Shown here in pieces: positions 8,352 to 17,163 of a stretch of 64,000 nucleotides of DNA. The translations under genes and the position numbers were made by a program. Source of the DNA: Kribbella voronezhensis (lineage in GTDB: Bacteria > Actinomycetota > Actinomycetes > Propionibacteriales > Kribbellaceae); the NCBI RefSeq assembly GCF_004365175.1, contig NZ_SOCE01000002.1, positions 62,001 through 126,000 on the forward strand, in the 5' to 3' direction. Positions within the stretch are counted from its first letter, which is position 1; each line of letters starts with the position of its first letter. The notes under the pieces were generated by a model. The model ran no database searches and was not told the origin of the DNA. It saw nothing but the letters and a program-made list of their open reading frames with translations.

Positions 8352-10448
8352 ATGGAACCGCAGCAAGCTGAGCCGTTCGGGCCATGGCTGGGACGCCAGC
8401 TCCGCCGAGCTGGATTTTCCCAGGCTCAGCTCGCCGAGCGGCTAGGCCTGACTAGAGCGGCTGTGTCGGCGTGGATCACTGGGCGGGCTGAGCCGCGCGA
8501 AGATACCAAGCGTGCGATCGCGGACGTGCTGGGTACAGATCCGGCGTCGATCTACAACCGAACTGTCGACATCGAAGTGAGCCGGCCTCTTGGCTGGCAT
8601 CATCGACCGGCCCACGCAGATGGTGGGCGGGAGTACGGCAACGCCGCCGCCTTTGCTTTCGATGCGGACCTCTCTATTCTCGCTCGAGAGGCCACGCAGA
8701 ACTCCATCGATGAGCGTTACGACGTCACCAAGCCGGTTGGCGTGCACTACATCTTGCATGAGCTTAGCGGCGAATCCCTTGATACATTCCTGACAACGTT
8801 GCGATGGAATGATCTGAGGCGGCACTACAGTAACGCGGCTTCGTCGCAGCAGAAGGTCTCCCGTAGCCTACAGGTGGCTCTAGACGACCTCGCGGAGAGT
8901 CAGACGCTGCTCCTGTTGAGAGTCGACGATCACAACGCGGCGGGCCTTACGGGACCGGAGTACGGGGATGGCCGATTCGCCGCTGTCGTGCGCAGGCAGC
9001 TTGACAGCCACAAGCAATCCGGCAGTCGCGCCGGCGGATCATATGGCCTAGGCAAAGCCGCATTGTGGGCAACAAGTCGCTTTGGGTTTGTCTTGATCAA
9101 CTCGACGCTCTCCATTCCGCACGAAGGCCGTACTGAGCGCCGCATGATCGGCCGGCTCGACCTGCCGTGGCACGAGGTGGACGGCGAAGCGTACGCAGGC
9201 CCAGCGTGGTTCGGCGAACCCGATACCGAGCCCGATCATGAGGGTGTTTCCCGATCTTGGTGGGCGGATAAACAGACTGTCCGTAACCTCTGCATAGAGC
9301 GCCCAAACGGGGAGCCAGGCACCTCCTTTCTGATTGTCGGAGCCCACGACGCCTCGGGAGATGCTGAGACCCTGCAGGAGATGCACGACAAGCTGGTGAA
9401 GTCACTCGCTGACGGGTTTTGGGCGGCGATGGTGGCCGGCAGGACCACAAGACCGGTGCTAGAAGCTCGAGTGACCACGTTGCGGAACGGGCAGATTCAC
9501 ATATCCGAGGAGCGAGTGGATCCGGAAGCCCATCATCCGGCACTGAGCCGTGCGGTTCAGGCCTACCTAGATGGTGAAACCGTCGACGGGTTGACGTCAG
9601 CGGACCAGGTTGCCCGCATCGATGTGCCGCTCGTCGTACCCCCGAGAAAGGATAGTAGTAAATCGCAGGTCAAAGGATGTACGCATTATGCTGTTCTGCT
9701 GGTCACGGCTCCTGACGTCAATGAGGACCGGATCAATCGCGTGATCTGCATGCGAGGTACACGTATGACCGTTACCGAACAGCGTCCGCGAGAGCTACCA
9801 CTGGGTGCGATGCCATTCCAGGCAGTACTTCTGGCCGGATATGCAACAGGCCGGGGAGATGAGAACGTAGGACTTGCAGAGCAATTCCTACGCGCCTCCG
9901 AACCGCCGGATCACGACCGGTGGGATCGCACGGAAGAACTGACATCTACTTATGAAAGGGGAGCGCTGTCCCGCCTCCGGGAGTTTCGGGCTGAGATCGA
10001 CAAAGCTGTACGACACCTTGTCGGACGTCGCGAAATCGCCCCGACTGCAGGCCCAACCGTTCTCCGCGAGTTGTTGAAGCTGGACGGTGTCGGAATGGCA
10101 GGGACACGCCGTGTGCAAGGAGCGCCGACAATCCATAACCTCGGTGCACAGGTCGAACTCAGTGGTGCGTGGCGGGTCCGAGTCGAACTGAGGCTGCCCA
10201 ACGCAGAGGATCCGTGGCTACTCACACCAGTCGCCAAGTTCGACGTCAGGTCAGGTGGTCGGCCGACTGTCAGTTGGAAGCTCACCGCATCCGACAACTG
10301 CTTCGTGAAGGACGGCAATCTACTCATCGAAGCAGGGATCCGCTCGGCGACGTTCGTCGGGGTCACCGATCCGTCCAGCCATCCCATCCATAGTGGTTTC
10401 GCCCGTCTGATCGTTGAGCTTCAGAAGACGCGTGGAGGTGCCGCATGA
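8352..10448 (+). CDS. XRE-family HTH fused to HSP90/MORC-like GHKL ATPase
   Basis: A 698-residue protein. I chose the ATG at 8352 because AGAGGGAG lies eight bases upstream and the predicted transcription start (about 8307) excludes the TTG at 8301. Residues 8-60 form a clear XRE helix-turn-helix (FSQAQLAERLGLTRAAVSAW). A GHKL ATPase follows: the N-box REATQNSIDE near residue 112, DDHNAAGLTG near residue 190 as the G1 box, and GGSYGLGKAALWA near residue 230 as the G2 lid. Such HTH-plus-GHKL proteins are reminiscent of the paraMORC/MutL-like ATPases described in restriction-modification neighbourhoods. It may both sense or clamp DNA and control its own operon. It overlaps the next gene by 4 bp. 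The C-terminal 300 residues are unassigned. Confidence 0.8.
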   Translation: MEPQQAEPFGPWLGRQLRRAGFSQAQLAERLGLTRAAVSAWITGRAEPREDTKRAIADVLGTDPASIYNRTVDIEVSRPLGWHHRPAHADGGREYGNAAAFAFDADLSILAREATQNSIDERYDVTKPVGVHYILHELSGESLDTFLTTLRWNDLRRHYSNAASSQQKVSRSLQVALDDLAESQTLLLLRVDDHNAAGLTGPEYGDGRFAAVVRRQLDSHKQSGSRAGGSYGLGKAALWATSRFGFVLINSTLSIPHEGRTERRMIGRLDLPWHEVDGEAYAGPAWFGEPDTEPDHEGVSRSWWADKQTVRNLCIERPNGEPGTSFLIVGAHDASGDAETLQEMHDKLVKSLADGFWAAMVAGRTTRPVLEARVTTLRNGQIHISEERVDPEAHHPALSRAVQAYLDGETVDGLTSADQVARIDVPLVVPPRKDSSKSQVKGCTHYAVLLVTAPDVNEDRINRVICMRGTRMTVTEQRPRELPLGAMPFQAVLLAGYATGRGDENVGLAEQFLRASEPPDHDRWDRTEELTSTYERGALSRLREFRAEIDKAVRHLVGRREIAPTAGPTVLRELLKLDGVGMAGTRRVQGAPTIHNLGAQVELSGAWRVRVELRLPNAEDPWLLTPVAKFDVRSGGRPTVSWKLTASDNCFVKDGNLLIEAGIRSATFVGVTDPSSHPIHSGFARLIVELQKTRGGAA

Positions 10449-11425
10449 GATCCGTCGTTCCGTATCCCACACTCTTCGGAGAGATTGACTTCGAGGTGGT
10501 GGCGGTGGCTGTGGACGGCGCGGATCTGCCGTACGGAAAGATCTCCAGGGCGGAACGGGCTGTGGCAATGCACCAGACCGGCCGTACAGAATGGGATACA
10601 GCCGTCCTCCGGCTGAAAGCGGTACTTCCCGATGACGAAATCGCTGACGGCCCGTGGGAAAGCATTGTCTGCCTGGCTATCCTCGCAGAGCGGGCGACCA
10701 ACGTACGGTCAACCGCGTTCTTGACCCACGACGCGGACGGCAGTTGGCGCGGGATGATCGATCTCAGTCATGCGCGCCATCTCCAGCGGGCAACCCTGTC
10801 TCTAGCCGTCGTTGGCAAGGTCGAAGGCATTGGCGGGCGGCTCATCGGTGCAACGGACAAAGACTGGGTCGTCGATCTGGAGGCAGCAGCTCCCCTGCGA
10901 CAAGGAGCGATCGAGATCGTCCAAGTCGACTTCGTAGAGAGCGCCGATGAGTGGTTACGACCATTTAAGGAGTCGGCCTGGATCGTTGAGACAAGCGGTG
11001 AGATCCCGACCGTTTACATCAATACGACTGCAGTTGATGGCCTCGTCGCGGTCCTTAACGGGAATAGTACCCAACCTGCAGAGAGATTGTTACGCGAGGC
11101 GACGGCTAGCCAAATTGCTCAAGATGTGTGGACTGCCATGTTCCATACGGCAATCGGAGATTTCGAGTTCGACGAGGACGGTACGCCACAGATGCCCACT
11201 GGATGGCGTGAGCGTGTTCTACGGGTGATGCTCCCCGATATCCTGCCTAATCGTCAGTTGAGTGATGCGCTGTACGAAATTCATGAACGCCGCACCAAAG
11301 GATTCGGCTGGGCCGAGCTCCAGACCAACATTCAGCATGCTGCGGGGCGACGCAGTCAGGTCACCAAGAAGTTGACGAACGCTATTCGTTCTGTCGCTCG
11401 TGGCGAAGCAAGAGAGGCTCGATGA
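10445..11425 (+). CDS. Unrecognised defence-island protein (326 aa)
   Basis: The second gene of the rightward operon, joined by ATGA overlaps to the genes on both sides, so all three are probably translated in a coupled, fixed ratio. I do not recognise a family. The protein begins with FGEIDFEVVAVAVDGADLPYGK and is rich in short beta-like stretches over its first 180 residues. A charged helical C-terminus follows, including a helix-rich tail ending in basic residues (residues 290-326). No signal peptide, membrane segment, Walker motif or nuclease signature is visible. Its position behind a GHKL ATPase suggests an accessory or adaptor subunit, but that is inference from context only. Confidence 0.75.
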   Translation: MRSVVPYPTLFGEIDFEVVAVAVDGADLPYGKISRAERAVAMHQTGRTEWDTAVLRLKAVLPDDEIADGPWESIVCLAILAERATNVRSTAFLTHDADGSWRGMIDLSHARHLQRATLSLAVVGKVEGIGGRLIGATDKDWVVDLEAAAPLRQGAIEIVQVDFVESADEWLRPFKESAWIVETSGEIPTVYINTTAVDGLVAVLNGNSTQPAERLLREATASQIAQDVWTAMFHTAIGDFEFDEDGTPQMPTGWRERVLRVMLPDILPNRQLSDALYEIHERRTKGFGWAELQTNIQHAAGRRSQVTKKLTNAIRSVARGEAREAR

Positions 11426-12309
11426 GCCAGAAGAATGCTGGACATGCGCCCGGCGTGTTGGGGCTGCTCCCCGACTCGAGCGTAACCAAATTCCTCGGAC
11501 ACGGCATTCAATCCGGCACGGAGAGCCCTCCGCTGGTCGCGCTCCTCCGGACGGCTACGACACTTCCCGACGGGGAGGTTCGCTGGCGGACGGGTCCGCT
11601 ACGCGAGTTGGTCGACGAGGCGATGCGTCGTTTCGATGCTAGGCGGGTAGAGGCGGACGCCTGGCTGGCGCCGCGGCTGCATGCGACCTTGCGGATGTCG
11701 AGGGCTGAAGCTGCCGATAGTCGTCGATGGAACTACCTTGCCATGGTCGTTGCTCCGGACTACGTGGTCTGGCGCCACCGTGGCGCGGTAGCGGCGGCAG
11801 CCAGTCGATTCAGCGGACCCCATCACACTCAGGCATTTGCCCGCCTATGGTGGGCGGCCGAAATGTTCCGCAACGGTTCCGATTATGGACCGGTCGAGAC
11901 GGCTTGCCGGGTCCAAGACGTACTCAACACGACGTTGAGGCTAGACATCATCGATCACCGACCGACGGCGCTGGCCATCATTCGTGTACTGGAACGGCTC
12001 ATCGCTGATGAAAGTCCGCGTCTTGGCGACCGAGTTAACGCCCTGTCCTCGGCTGTCAATACGGCCGGCAGCACACTGATCTACGACGTGTTGGCTCCTG
12101 ACGTGTTGGTTGACAGTGCCGCGCTACAGGATTGGATCAGCGACTCGATGAGCATGCCGCCCGTCCCCTGGGCGCGTCTGCCATTCGGTCCTGAGGACGG
12201 CGAAGTGCCCAACGAAGCTGTGGAGGCGCTCCTGCCGCTTTTCGAGCGGTTACTTGGCGATTCTCAAGTTCGGGCACGGCCAAGGCACGCGGCCGGCGAA
12301 GACAACTGA
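11422..12309 (+). CDS. DUF6339-like protein of the defence operon
   Basis: The third gene of the rightward operon, 295 residues, with its ATG overlapping the preceding stop by 4 bp. The central part contains RRWNYLAMVVAPDYVVWRHR, then a RLWWAAEMFRNGSDYGPVE segment, which matches my memory of DUF6339 proteins (a tryptophan-rich RRWxYLAxxVxPxYVxWR block followed by RLWWxAE). Members of that group are found next to cytosine methylases and large helicases in actinobacteria. The biochemical function is unknown to me. The protein is soluble with no membrane segment. It faces the methyltransferase gene across an 85-bp convergent gap in which I see no strong terminator hairpin. Confidence 0.7.
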   Translation: MSQKNAGHAPGVLGLLPDSSVTKFLGHGIQSGTESPPLVALLRTATTLPDGEVRWRTGPLRELVDEAMRRFDARRVEADAWLAPRLHATLRMSRAEAADSRRWNYLAMVVAPDYVVWRHRGAVAAAASRFSGPHHTQAFARLWWAAEMFRNGSDYGPVETACRVQDVLNTTLRLDIIDHRPTALAIIRVLERLIADESPRLGDRVNALSSAVNTAGSTLIYDVLAPDVLVDSAALQDWISDSMSMPPVPWARLPFGPEDGEVPNEAVEALLPLFERLLGDSQVRARPRHAAGEDN

Positions 12310-12394
12310 AGCAGGTCCGGGTTGGGTGCGGTGATCTGATTCGCACCCTGGATGGCTAGACATGCTGGAGCGATCTGGGGCGGGCCGCTCAAGC

Positions 12395-13480
12395 TCAGAT
12401 TGCGTTAGCCAGCGGCGGCTCGTCATATTCAGTCGCTCGCCATCTACCTTTGACCGCCGCGTTGAGGGCGTCTTCGTCGAGCCTGTGGTCCAACGCCGCC
12501 GCTAGGACATGAGCGGCAAGTCGCGGAGGAATCGCATTGCCGATCTGCTGTGCGATGTCTCTTCCCGCCCACGGATAGTCGACGGGAAAGGTTTGTAGTC
12601 GTCCCGCCTCTGAGAGCGTAAACCGCCCCTCGTTCGCGGACGTTAGTAATCGGTTGCGTGAGACCTTGCCGGTGACGGTGGCGGCGGGCTCGCTCGAGGT
12701 GCGCCGACCGCGAGCTCTCGGGTCGCCGCCGGTGCCGTAGTTGGAGATCACCTCGAATGGACCACCTCGATCGAGAGCATCTGCCATGGTCTCCCAGGGT
12801 TGTAGCCCAGGATCCCCTTCGAACCGTGGAACGCCCTTGCGATAGCGGCGGTGTGTCGGCTTCGGAAGTTCAGGCTGGCGGTCAATGCGAGCGATCAGAA
12901 TCGCTCGGCGGCGTGTTTGCGGTACCCCGAACTCTTCAGTGTGAAGGATGCCGCAGACGGTCTTGTAGTCGGCTCTCTCCAGCGCATTGCCGACGGCCTG
13001 CCATACTGGGAGTACAGCTGGCACCTGCTCCAACACGATGGCCTCGTATGGACGATTCCGCTTCACTGCCGCTAGCGCCCACCGCAGCGGCTCCAGCACC
13101 AGACCGGTGCGCTCGTCATCCAATTGGTCCAGATTCTGCGTGATGTCATCGCCATCGGCCATTTGCTTGACGAAGGCAAGTACTTGATCCAAGGCGCGAC
13201 GTCCTGCTCCGGAGCCGGCGACTGTGTATGTCTGACACGGCGGACCGCCTGCGAGAACGGTCGCATCAGGAAAATCGGCGGGTCCGCATTGACGGACATC
13301 GGCCTCGGTGGTCCGAAGACCCGCAGCGCGCCGGGTGGCGCAAGCGTTCGGATCCCACTCGATCCCTTCAGTGGTCACGCCCAGCCACCGAGCGGCGACA
13401 TCGAGCCCACCAGGTCCGGCGAAGAGGTCCACCATCTGTACGTCCGCTGAGGAGAACGGCTCGGGCTGGACGGATGTCAT
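12395..13480 (-). CDS. DNA (cytosine-5-)-methyltransferase, complete catalytic motifs
   Basis: About 361 residues from the ATG at 13480; an in-frame reading to 13585 adds a non-conserved tail overlapping the upstream gene. Motif I is MVDLFAGPGGLDVAARWLG near residue 16, motif IV is AGGPPCQTYTVAG with catalytic Cys82, motif VI is LEQVPAV (Glu kept, Asn replaced by Gln), motif VIII is QTRRRAILIA, and motifs IX/X are SEAGRLQTFP and QQIGNAIPPRLAA. It transfers methyl groups from S-adenosylmethionine to cytosine C5. Target recognition lies between motifs VIII and IX and is not predictable here. It lies 37 bp downstream of a second, altered methyltransferase gene on the same strand. It probably marks host DNA as self for the island's helicases, as DrmMII does in class 2 DISARM. 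Confidence 0.9.
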   Translation of the reverse strand: MTSVQPEPFSSADVQMVDLFAGPGGLDVAARWLGVTTEGIEWDPNACATRRAAGLRTTEADVRQCGPADFPDATVLAGGPPCQTYTVAGSGAGRRALDQVLAFVKQMADGDDITQNLDQLDDERTGLVLEPLRWALAAVKRNRPYEAIVLEQVPAVLPVWQAVGNALERADYKTVCGILHTEEFGVPQTRRRAILIARIDRQPELPKPTHRRYRKGVPRFEGDPGLQPWETMADALDRGGPFEVISNYGTGGDPRARGRRTSSEPAATVTGKVSRNRLLTSANEGRFTLSEAGRLQTFPVDYPWAGRDIAQQIGNAIPPRLAAHVLAAALDHRLDEDALNAAVKGRWRATEYDEPPLANAI

Positions 13481-13517
13481 GGCGTCGGATCTTATCCGAT
13501 ATCGATGGCCGCAGCCG

Positions 13518-14558
13518 TCAAGACACTTCCAGCGCTGATCGGATCGCATAGCCCAGCGCCTCACCCACTGGTGGTGGAGAGGCATGCCCGACCTGGCGGT
13601 ATCTGGCGGTCTTCCGGCCGGCGAATTGCCAGTCGTCGGGGAATCCCTGGATCCGTGCTGCCTGCTCGACCGTCAGTGGCACCATGCCCGCTCGTCCCAG
13701 GGTTGGATTCCAATCGAAGCTCGCCCCGGGGACCTCGTCGGCAACGGTCCCACCGTCGACTCCCATTCTCGCCCAGGCGGCCTTCGTCCCACTCGGCCCG
13801 AGGTCGGCGCCTCCGCGCTCCCAAGAGCCACCCACCAACGTTGGAGCGATTCTGTCCGCTTGGGCAGCCCACTCCGCAGCGCCGCTCCAGCCCCCTGCTG
13901 CCATGGACTCCTCGAGTACCGCACCCACAGTGTTGGGAGGCTCAAGGCGACGAGGCGGCACTGCGAACGCATCCATCGCAGAGCCTTTGAACGCGATTAG
14001 AACCCCCTGCTTGCGATCTTGTGGGACGCCGTAGTCGGCAGCGTTGATCACGAACCAGCTGAACCGGTAGCCGAGGTGGTCAAGTTCGTTGCCCACGAAC
14101 TCGCGGATCGGTGCAAAGGTGTCCCTGGTCACGAGGTCCGGCACGTTTTCCACGAGGAGTGCGCGTGGTTGCACGCCGTGGAGAAGGAGGATCGTTGCCT
14201 TCAACAGCTCGAGTTCGAGATCACTGCCGCGAGGGCGGGTCACGGTGGCTGTCGCCTGCACGCGGGGCAGTCCCGCCGCTACCAGATCCACGTCATAGAC
14301 CTGCTGATGGTCAACAGGATCGAAGTCAAGCAGGTCCATGTTTCGCACGTCCCACTTGGGCCGGTTCAACCGCAACGTAGTGCAGGCGACAGCACGCTTG
14401 TCGAGCAGCAGTACAGGGTCAAAGCCAGCTCGCTCAAGGCCGAGTGCAAGACCGCCAGCACCTGCACACAGCTGAAGTGAGGACCACCGTTGTGCCGGGC
14501 TCTGCTCTGCGGATCGGGCGGCTTCCACTGGCGACATGCCCCTCCGGTCGTCGGACAA
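13518..14558 (-). CDS. m5C methyltransferase homologue lacking the catalytic cysteine
   Basis: A 346-residue protein with the C5-methylase fold: motif I LQLCAGAGGLALGLERAGF, motif VI LLVENVPDLV, motif VIII DYGVPQDRKQGVLIAFK, and motifs IX/X VEQAARIQGFPDDW and YRQVGHASPPPVGEALG. In motif IV the usual Pro-Cys-Gln is replaced by GLPRVQ. The codon at 14264-14262 is CGC (Arg) where TGC would be Cys. It should therefore not form the covalent cytosine intermediate. The frame is otherwise intact over its full length, which argues for retention as a non-catalytic partner of the adjacent enzyme. The track start is a TTG at 14558; an ATG at 14537 preceded closely by GGAGG is a good alternative. A sequencing error at one base cannot be excluded. 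Confidence 0.85.
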   Translation of the reverse strand: MSDDRRGMSPVEAARSAEQSPAQRWSSLQLCAGAGGLALGLERAGFDPVLLLDKRAVACTTLRLNRPKWDVRNMDLLDFDPVDHQQVYDVDLVAAGLPRVQATATVTRPRGSDLELELLKATILLLHGVQPRALLVENVPDLVTRDTFAPIREFVGNELDHLGYRFSWFVINAADYGVPQDRKQGVLIAFKGSAMDAFAVPPRRLEPPNTVGAVLEESMAAGGWSGAAEWAAQADRIAPTLVGGSWERGGADLGPSGTKAAWARMGVDGGTVADEVPGASFDWNPTLGRAGMVPLTVEQAARIQGFPDDWQFAGRKTARYRQVGHASPPPVGEALGYAIRSALEVS

Positions 14559-14833
14559 ATACTCGGTCCCGAAGCTGGGACGGCTGCATGACTCGACACA
14601 TCATCGCACTGCAAGGCTGGCGCGTACTTCGGTCTACCCGGTCGAAGGCCCCGTCGTCGGACACGAGCAGACCGAGATCCGTGGCATCGTCGATCGAGGC
14701 TGCGGCCGACAGTACGACATACAGGCGGCTGGGCATGAATGGCTCCGGAGTCGACGGTTGGTGTCCGATCGCCGATATTCATCGGAGCCGCGGTCGCAGC
14801 GCCGGAGCACGTGGGCGTCTGCGACCGTTCGCT

Positions 14834-16019
14834 TCAGACTCTCGGGTCGGTGGCGGAGCGCAGAGTCCTGAAGAAGGTGCGGAGGTCGTTGGTTAGCTGG
14901 TGCAGGGGCTTCCATGGCGGCGAAGTGGCCGCCGTCCGGGTGGTCGGACCAGAAGGGGGCTTGGTGGGTGGGGTCCATGAAGCAGCGGACGACGGGGGTG
15001 GTGTTGCAGACTGACCAGCCGGCGGGGACGGTCGAGGGGGCTAGCCAGGAGAGGCCGGAGTGGGCGGCTTCCCAGAGGAAGCGGGCTGCGGTGGCGCCGG
15101 TGCGGGTGAACCAGTAGAGGGTGATGTTGGTCAGGAGTTTGTCGCGGGAAACTGCCTGGTCGGAGGTGGTGGCGCTGGGGTTGGTCCAGGTTTGGAACTT
15201 TTCGGTGATCCAGGCCAACTGGGCGATGGGGGAGTCGGTCAGGGCTGCGGCGATGGTTTCGGGGCGGTGGGGCTGGAGGTCCAGGTAGCCTCGTTCGGCT
15301 TTCCAAGACTCGCGCTCAGGCTCGAGAACTCCGAGTTCGTCTTCGGTGAGGTGGTCGGGGATGGGGAGCTGTTCGCCGGCCAGGTCGAGCGAGCCTCGGT
15401 CGCTATTGACGAGGGTGCCGATGACGGAGTCGGGATACAACGAGGCGAGGCGACCGGTGATGCCGGCGCCGACGGCGCCGCCGTGGGCGCCGTACGAGGT
15501 GTAGCCGAGACGCTCCATCAAGACGGCGAACGCTTCCGTAGTACGGGCGACCTCCCAGCCGGGAGACGAGACTGGTGTGGAGAAGCCGAAGCCGGGGATC
15601 GACGGGATGATTAGGTGGAAGGCGTCGGTCGCGGAGCCGCCGTGGGCGACGGGTTTGGTGAGCGGGTCGATCAGTTCGAGGAACTCGACGAACGATCCGG
15701 GCTAGCCATGGGGCATCAGGAGCGGCGTCGCGTCGGGTTCGGGGGAGCGGACGCGGAGGAAGTGGATGGTCTGGCCGTCGATCTCCGTGAGGAACTGCGG
15801 GTACGAGTTGAGTGGGGCCTCCTGAGCGCGCCAGTCGAAGTCGTTGGCCCAGTAGGTGGCGAGTTCGCGGAGGTAGGTCAGCGGTACGCCGCAGCTGAAG
15901 TCGGCCGCCTCGGTTGGAGCTGGCGCGGGCCAGCGGGTGTTGGCCAGGCGGGAGCGGAGGTCGTCCAGGCCGGCCTGCGGAATCTCGATGCGGAACGGGC
16001 GGATCGCTGATGTGTTCAT
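14834..16019 (-). pseudogene. Epoxide hydrolase pseudogene (amber codon, frameshift, lost nucleophile)
   Basis: From the ATG at 16019 the product matches the intact paralogue at 26647-27798 (RPFRIEIPQAGLDDLRSRLANTRWP at the start, FLTEIDGQTIHF, then the oxyanion-hole region). The frame stops at TAG (15704-15702) exactly where the paralogue has Tyr of H-x-Y-P-G-S, then continues in the same frame for about 270 codons. Near 14905 an extra base in a G run shifts the frame. The shifted frame restores a family-like end (LHQLTNDLRTFFRTLR) and stops at 14834. The nucleophile motif HGSDGG of the paralogue reads HGGAVG here, so the catalytic Asp is also gone. This is a dead alpha/beta-hydrolase gene, divergent from a dead WYL regulator. 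Confidence 0.88.
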
Positions 16020-16080
16020 GTCTGAGACGTTAGAAGTGATTGCGGAAGACTTTCATCCGCGATGCTGAGAAGATCTGAGA

Positions 16081-17042
16081 ATGTTGGAGACCTCCGCACG
16101 ACTGCTGAGACTCCTCTCGCTGCTGCAGAAGCGGCGGGATTGGACCGGACCCGAACTGGCCGAGCGACTCGGGATCTCGACGAGGACGCTCCGGACCGAC
16201 ATCGAGCGGCTGCGGACGTTGGGGTATCCGGTGCACGCTCAGCCGGGCGTCGCGGGCGGGTATCGGCTGGGGTGCGGGTGCCGCGTTGCCGCCGTTGTTG
16301 CTGGATGACGACGAGGCGGTGGCGGTCGGGGTTGGACTCCGTACTGCGGCCGGCGGGAGCGCGGCTGGTATCGAGGAAGCCTCGGTCGGGGCGCTCGTGA
16401 AGCTTGAGCAGGTGCTGCCGTCGCGATTGAGACACCGAGTGAACGCGATGAAGGCAGCTGGGGTCGCCGTACCGGGGTCGGGGCCGACTGTCGACGGGGA
16501 GGTGCTGACGGTGGTCGCGACTGCGATTCGGGCGCGCGAACGGCTGCGGTTCGGCTACTCGAGTCACGTCGGTTCAGAGAGCGTTCGTACTACGGAGCCG
16601 CATCGCCTGGTGACCTGGGGACGACGCTGGTACCTGGTTGCCTGGGACAACGATCGCGAGGACTGGCGGACGTTTCGGGTGGATCGGATGACACCTCGTA
16701 CGCCGACCGGGCCGCGGTTCGCGCCGAGGGAGCTGCCGTTTGAGGACGTGGCCGACGATGTGCGGCCGAACGTGAGTGCTGCGATTTGGCGCTACTCCGC
16801 GCGGATCCGGGTGCACGCGTCGGCGGAGTAGGTGATTGCCCGGATGCCGGTGCCGATCACGCCCGAGGCGATCGATGACGACAACTGCATCATCACGGTC
16901 GGCTCGGATACCCCGCATCAGCTGGCTTTGTGGATCGGCATGATGGACGTCGACGTCGAAGTATTGGATGCGCCTGAGTTGGGCGGCCGCGTTCCGAGCG
17001 CTGGGGGATCGGCTTTATCGAGCGGCGCCGTTGGTTGACTGA
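16081..17042 (+). pseudogene. YafY-type HTH/WYL regulator pseudogene
   Basis: The ATG at 16081 begins a DeoR-like HTH (ARLLRLLSLLQKRRDWTGPELAERLGIS...; compare the paralogue at 27859). An extra G in the run 16269-16272 shifts the frame after GYRLG. The new frame continues with LPPLLLDDDEAVAV and the WYL domain (HRLVTWGRRWYLVAWDND) until TAG at 16829-16831, where the paralogue has Glu (ASAEEV). A third lesion, an extra G at 16981-16983, removes the conserved C-terminus, which is readable in the other frame to TGA at 17040-17042. Three independent lesions make it a clear pseudogene. It is divergent from the broken epoxide hydrolase. A short inverted repeat, GCGGA (16042-16046) and TCCGC (16056-16060), in the gap may be the old operator. 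Confidence 0.88.
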
Positions 17043-17163
17043 GGCGCCCGGGCAGTGCTTGATCGGCAACTGGGCGCCGCTGGGCGTATGCAGTACGGGC
17101 TGACATTGGTCGACGCTGAACTGTCGGAGGCGGGCGTTAGCGTCGGGTGGTGAGGAGGTCAGC

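Noticed and set aside
1..14558. Classification as standard class 1 or class 2 DISARM
   Set aside because: DrmB, DrmC, DrmD and DrmE are not seen in the window; only a DrmA-like N-terminus and m5C methylases are shared.
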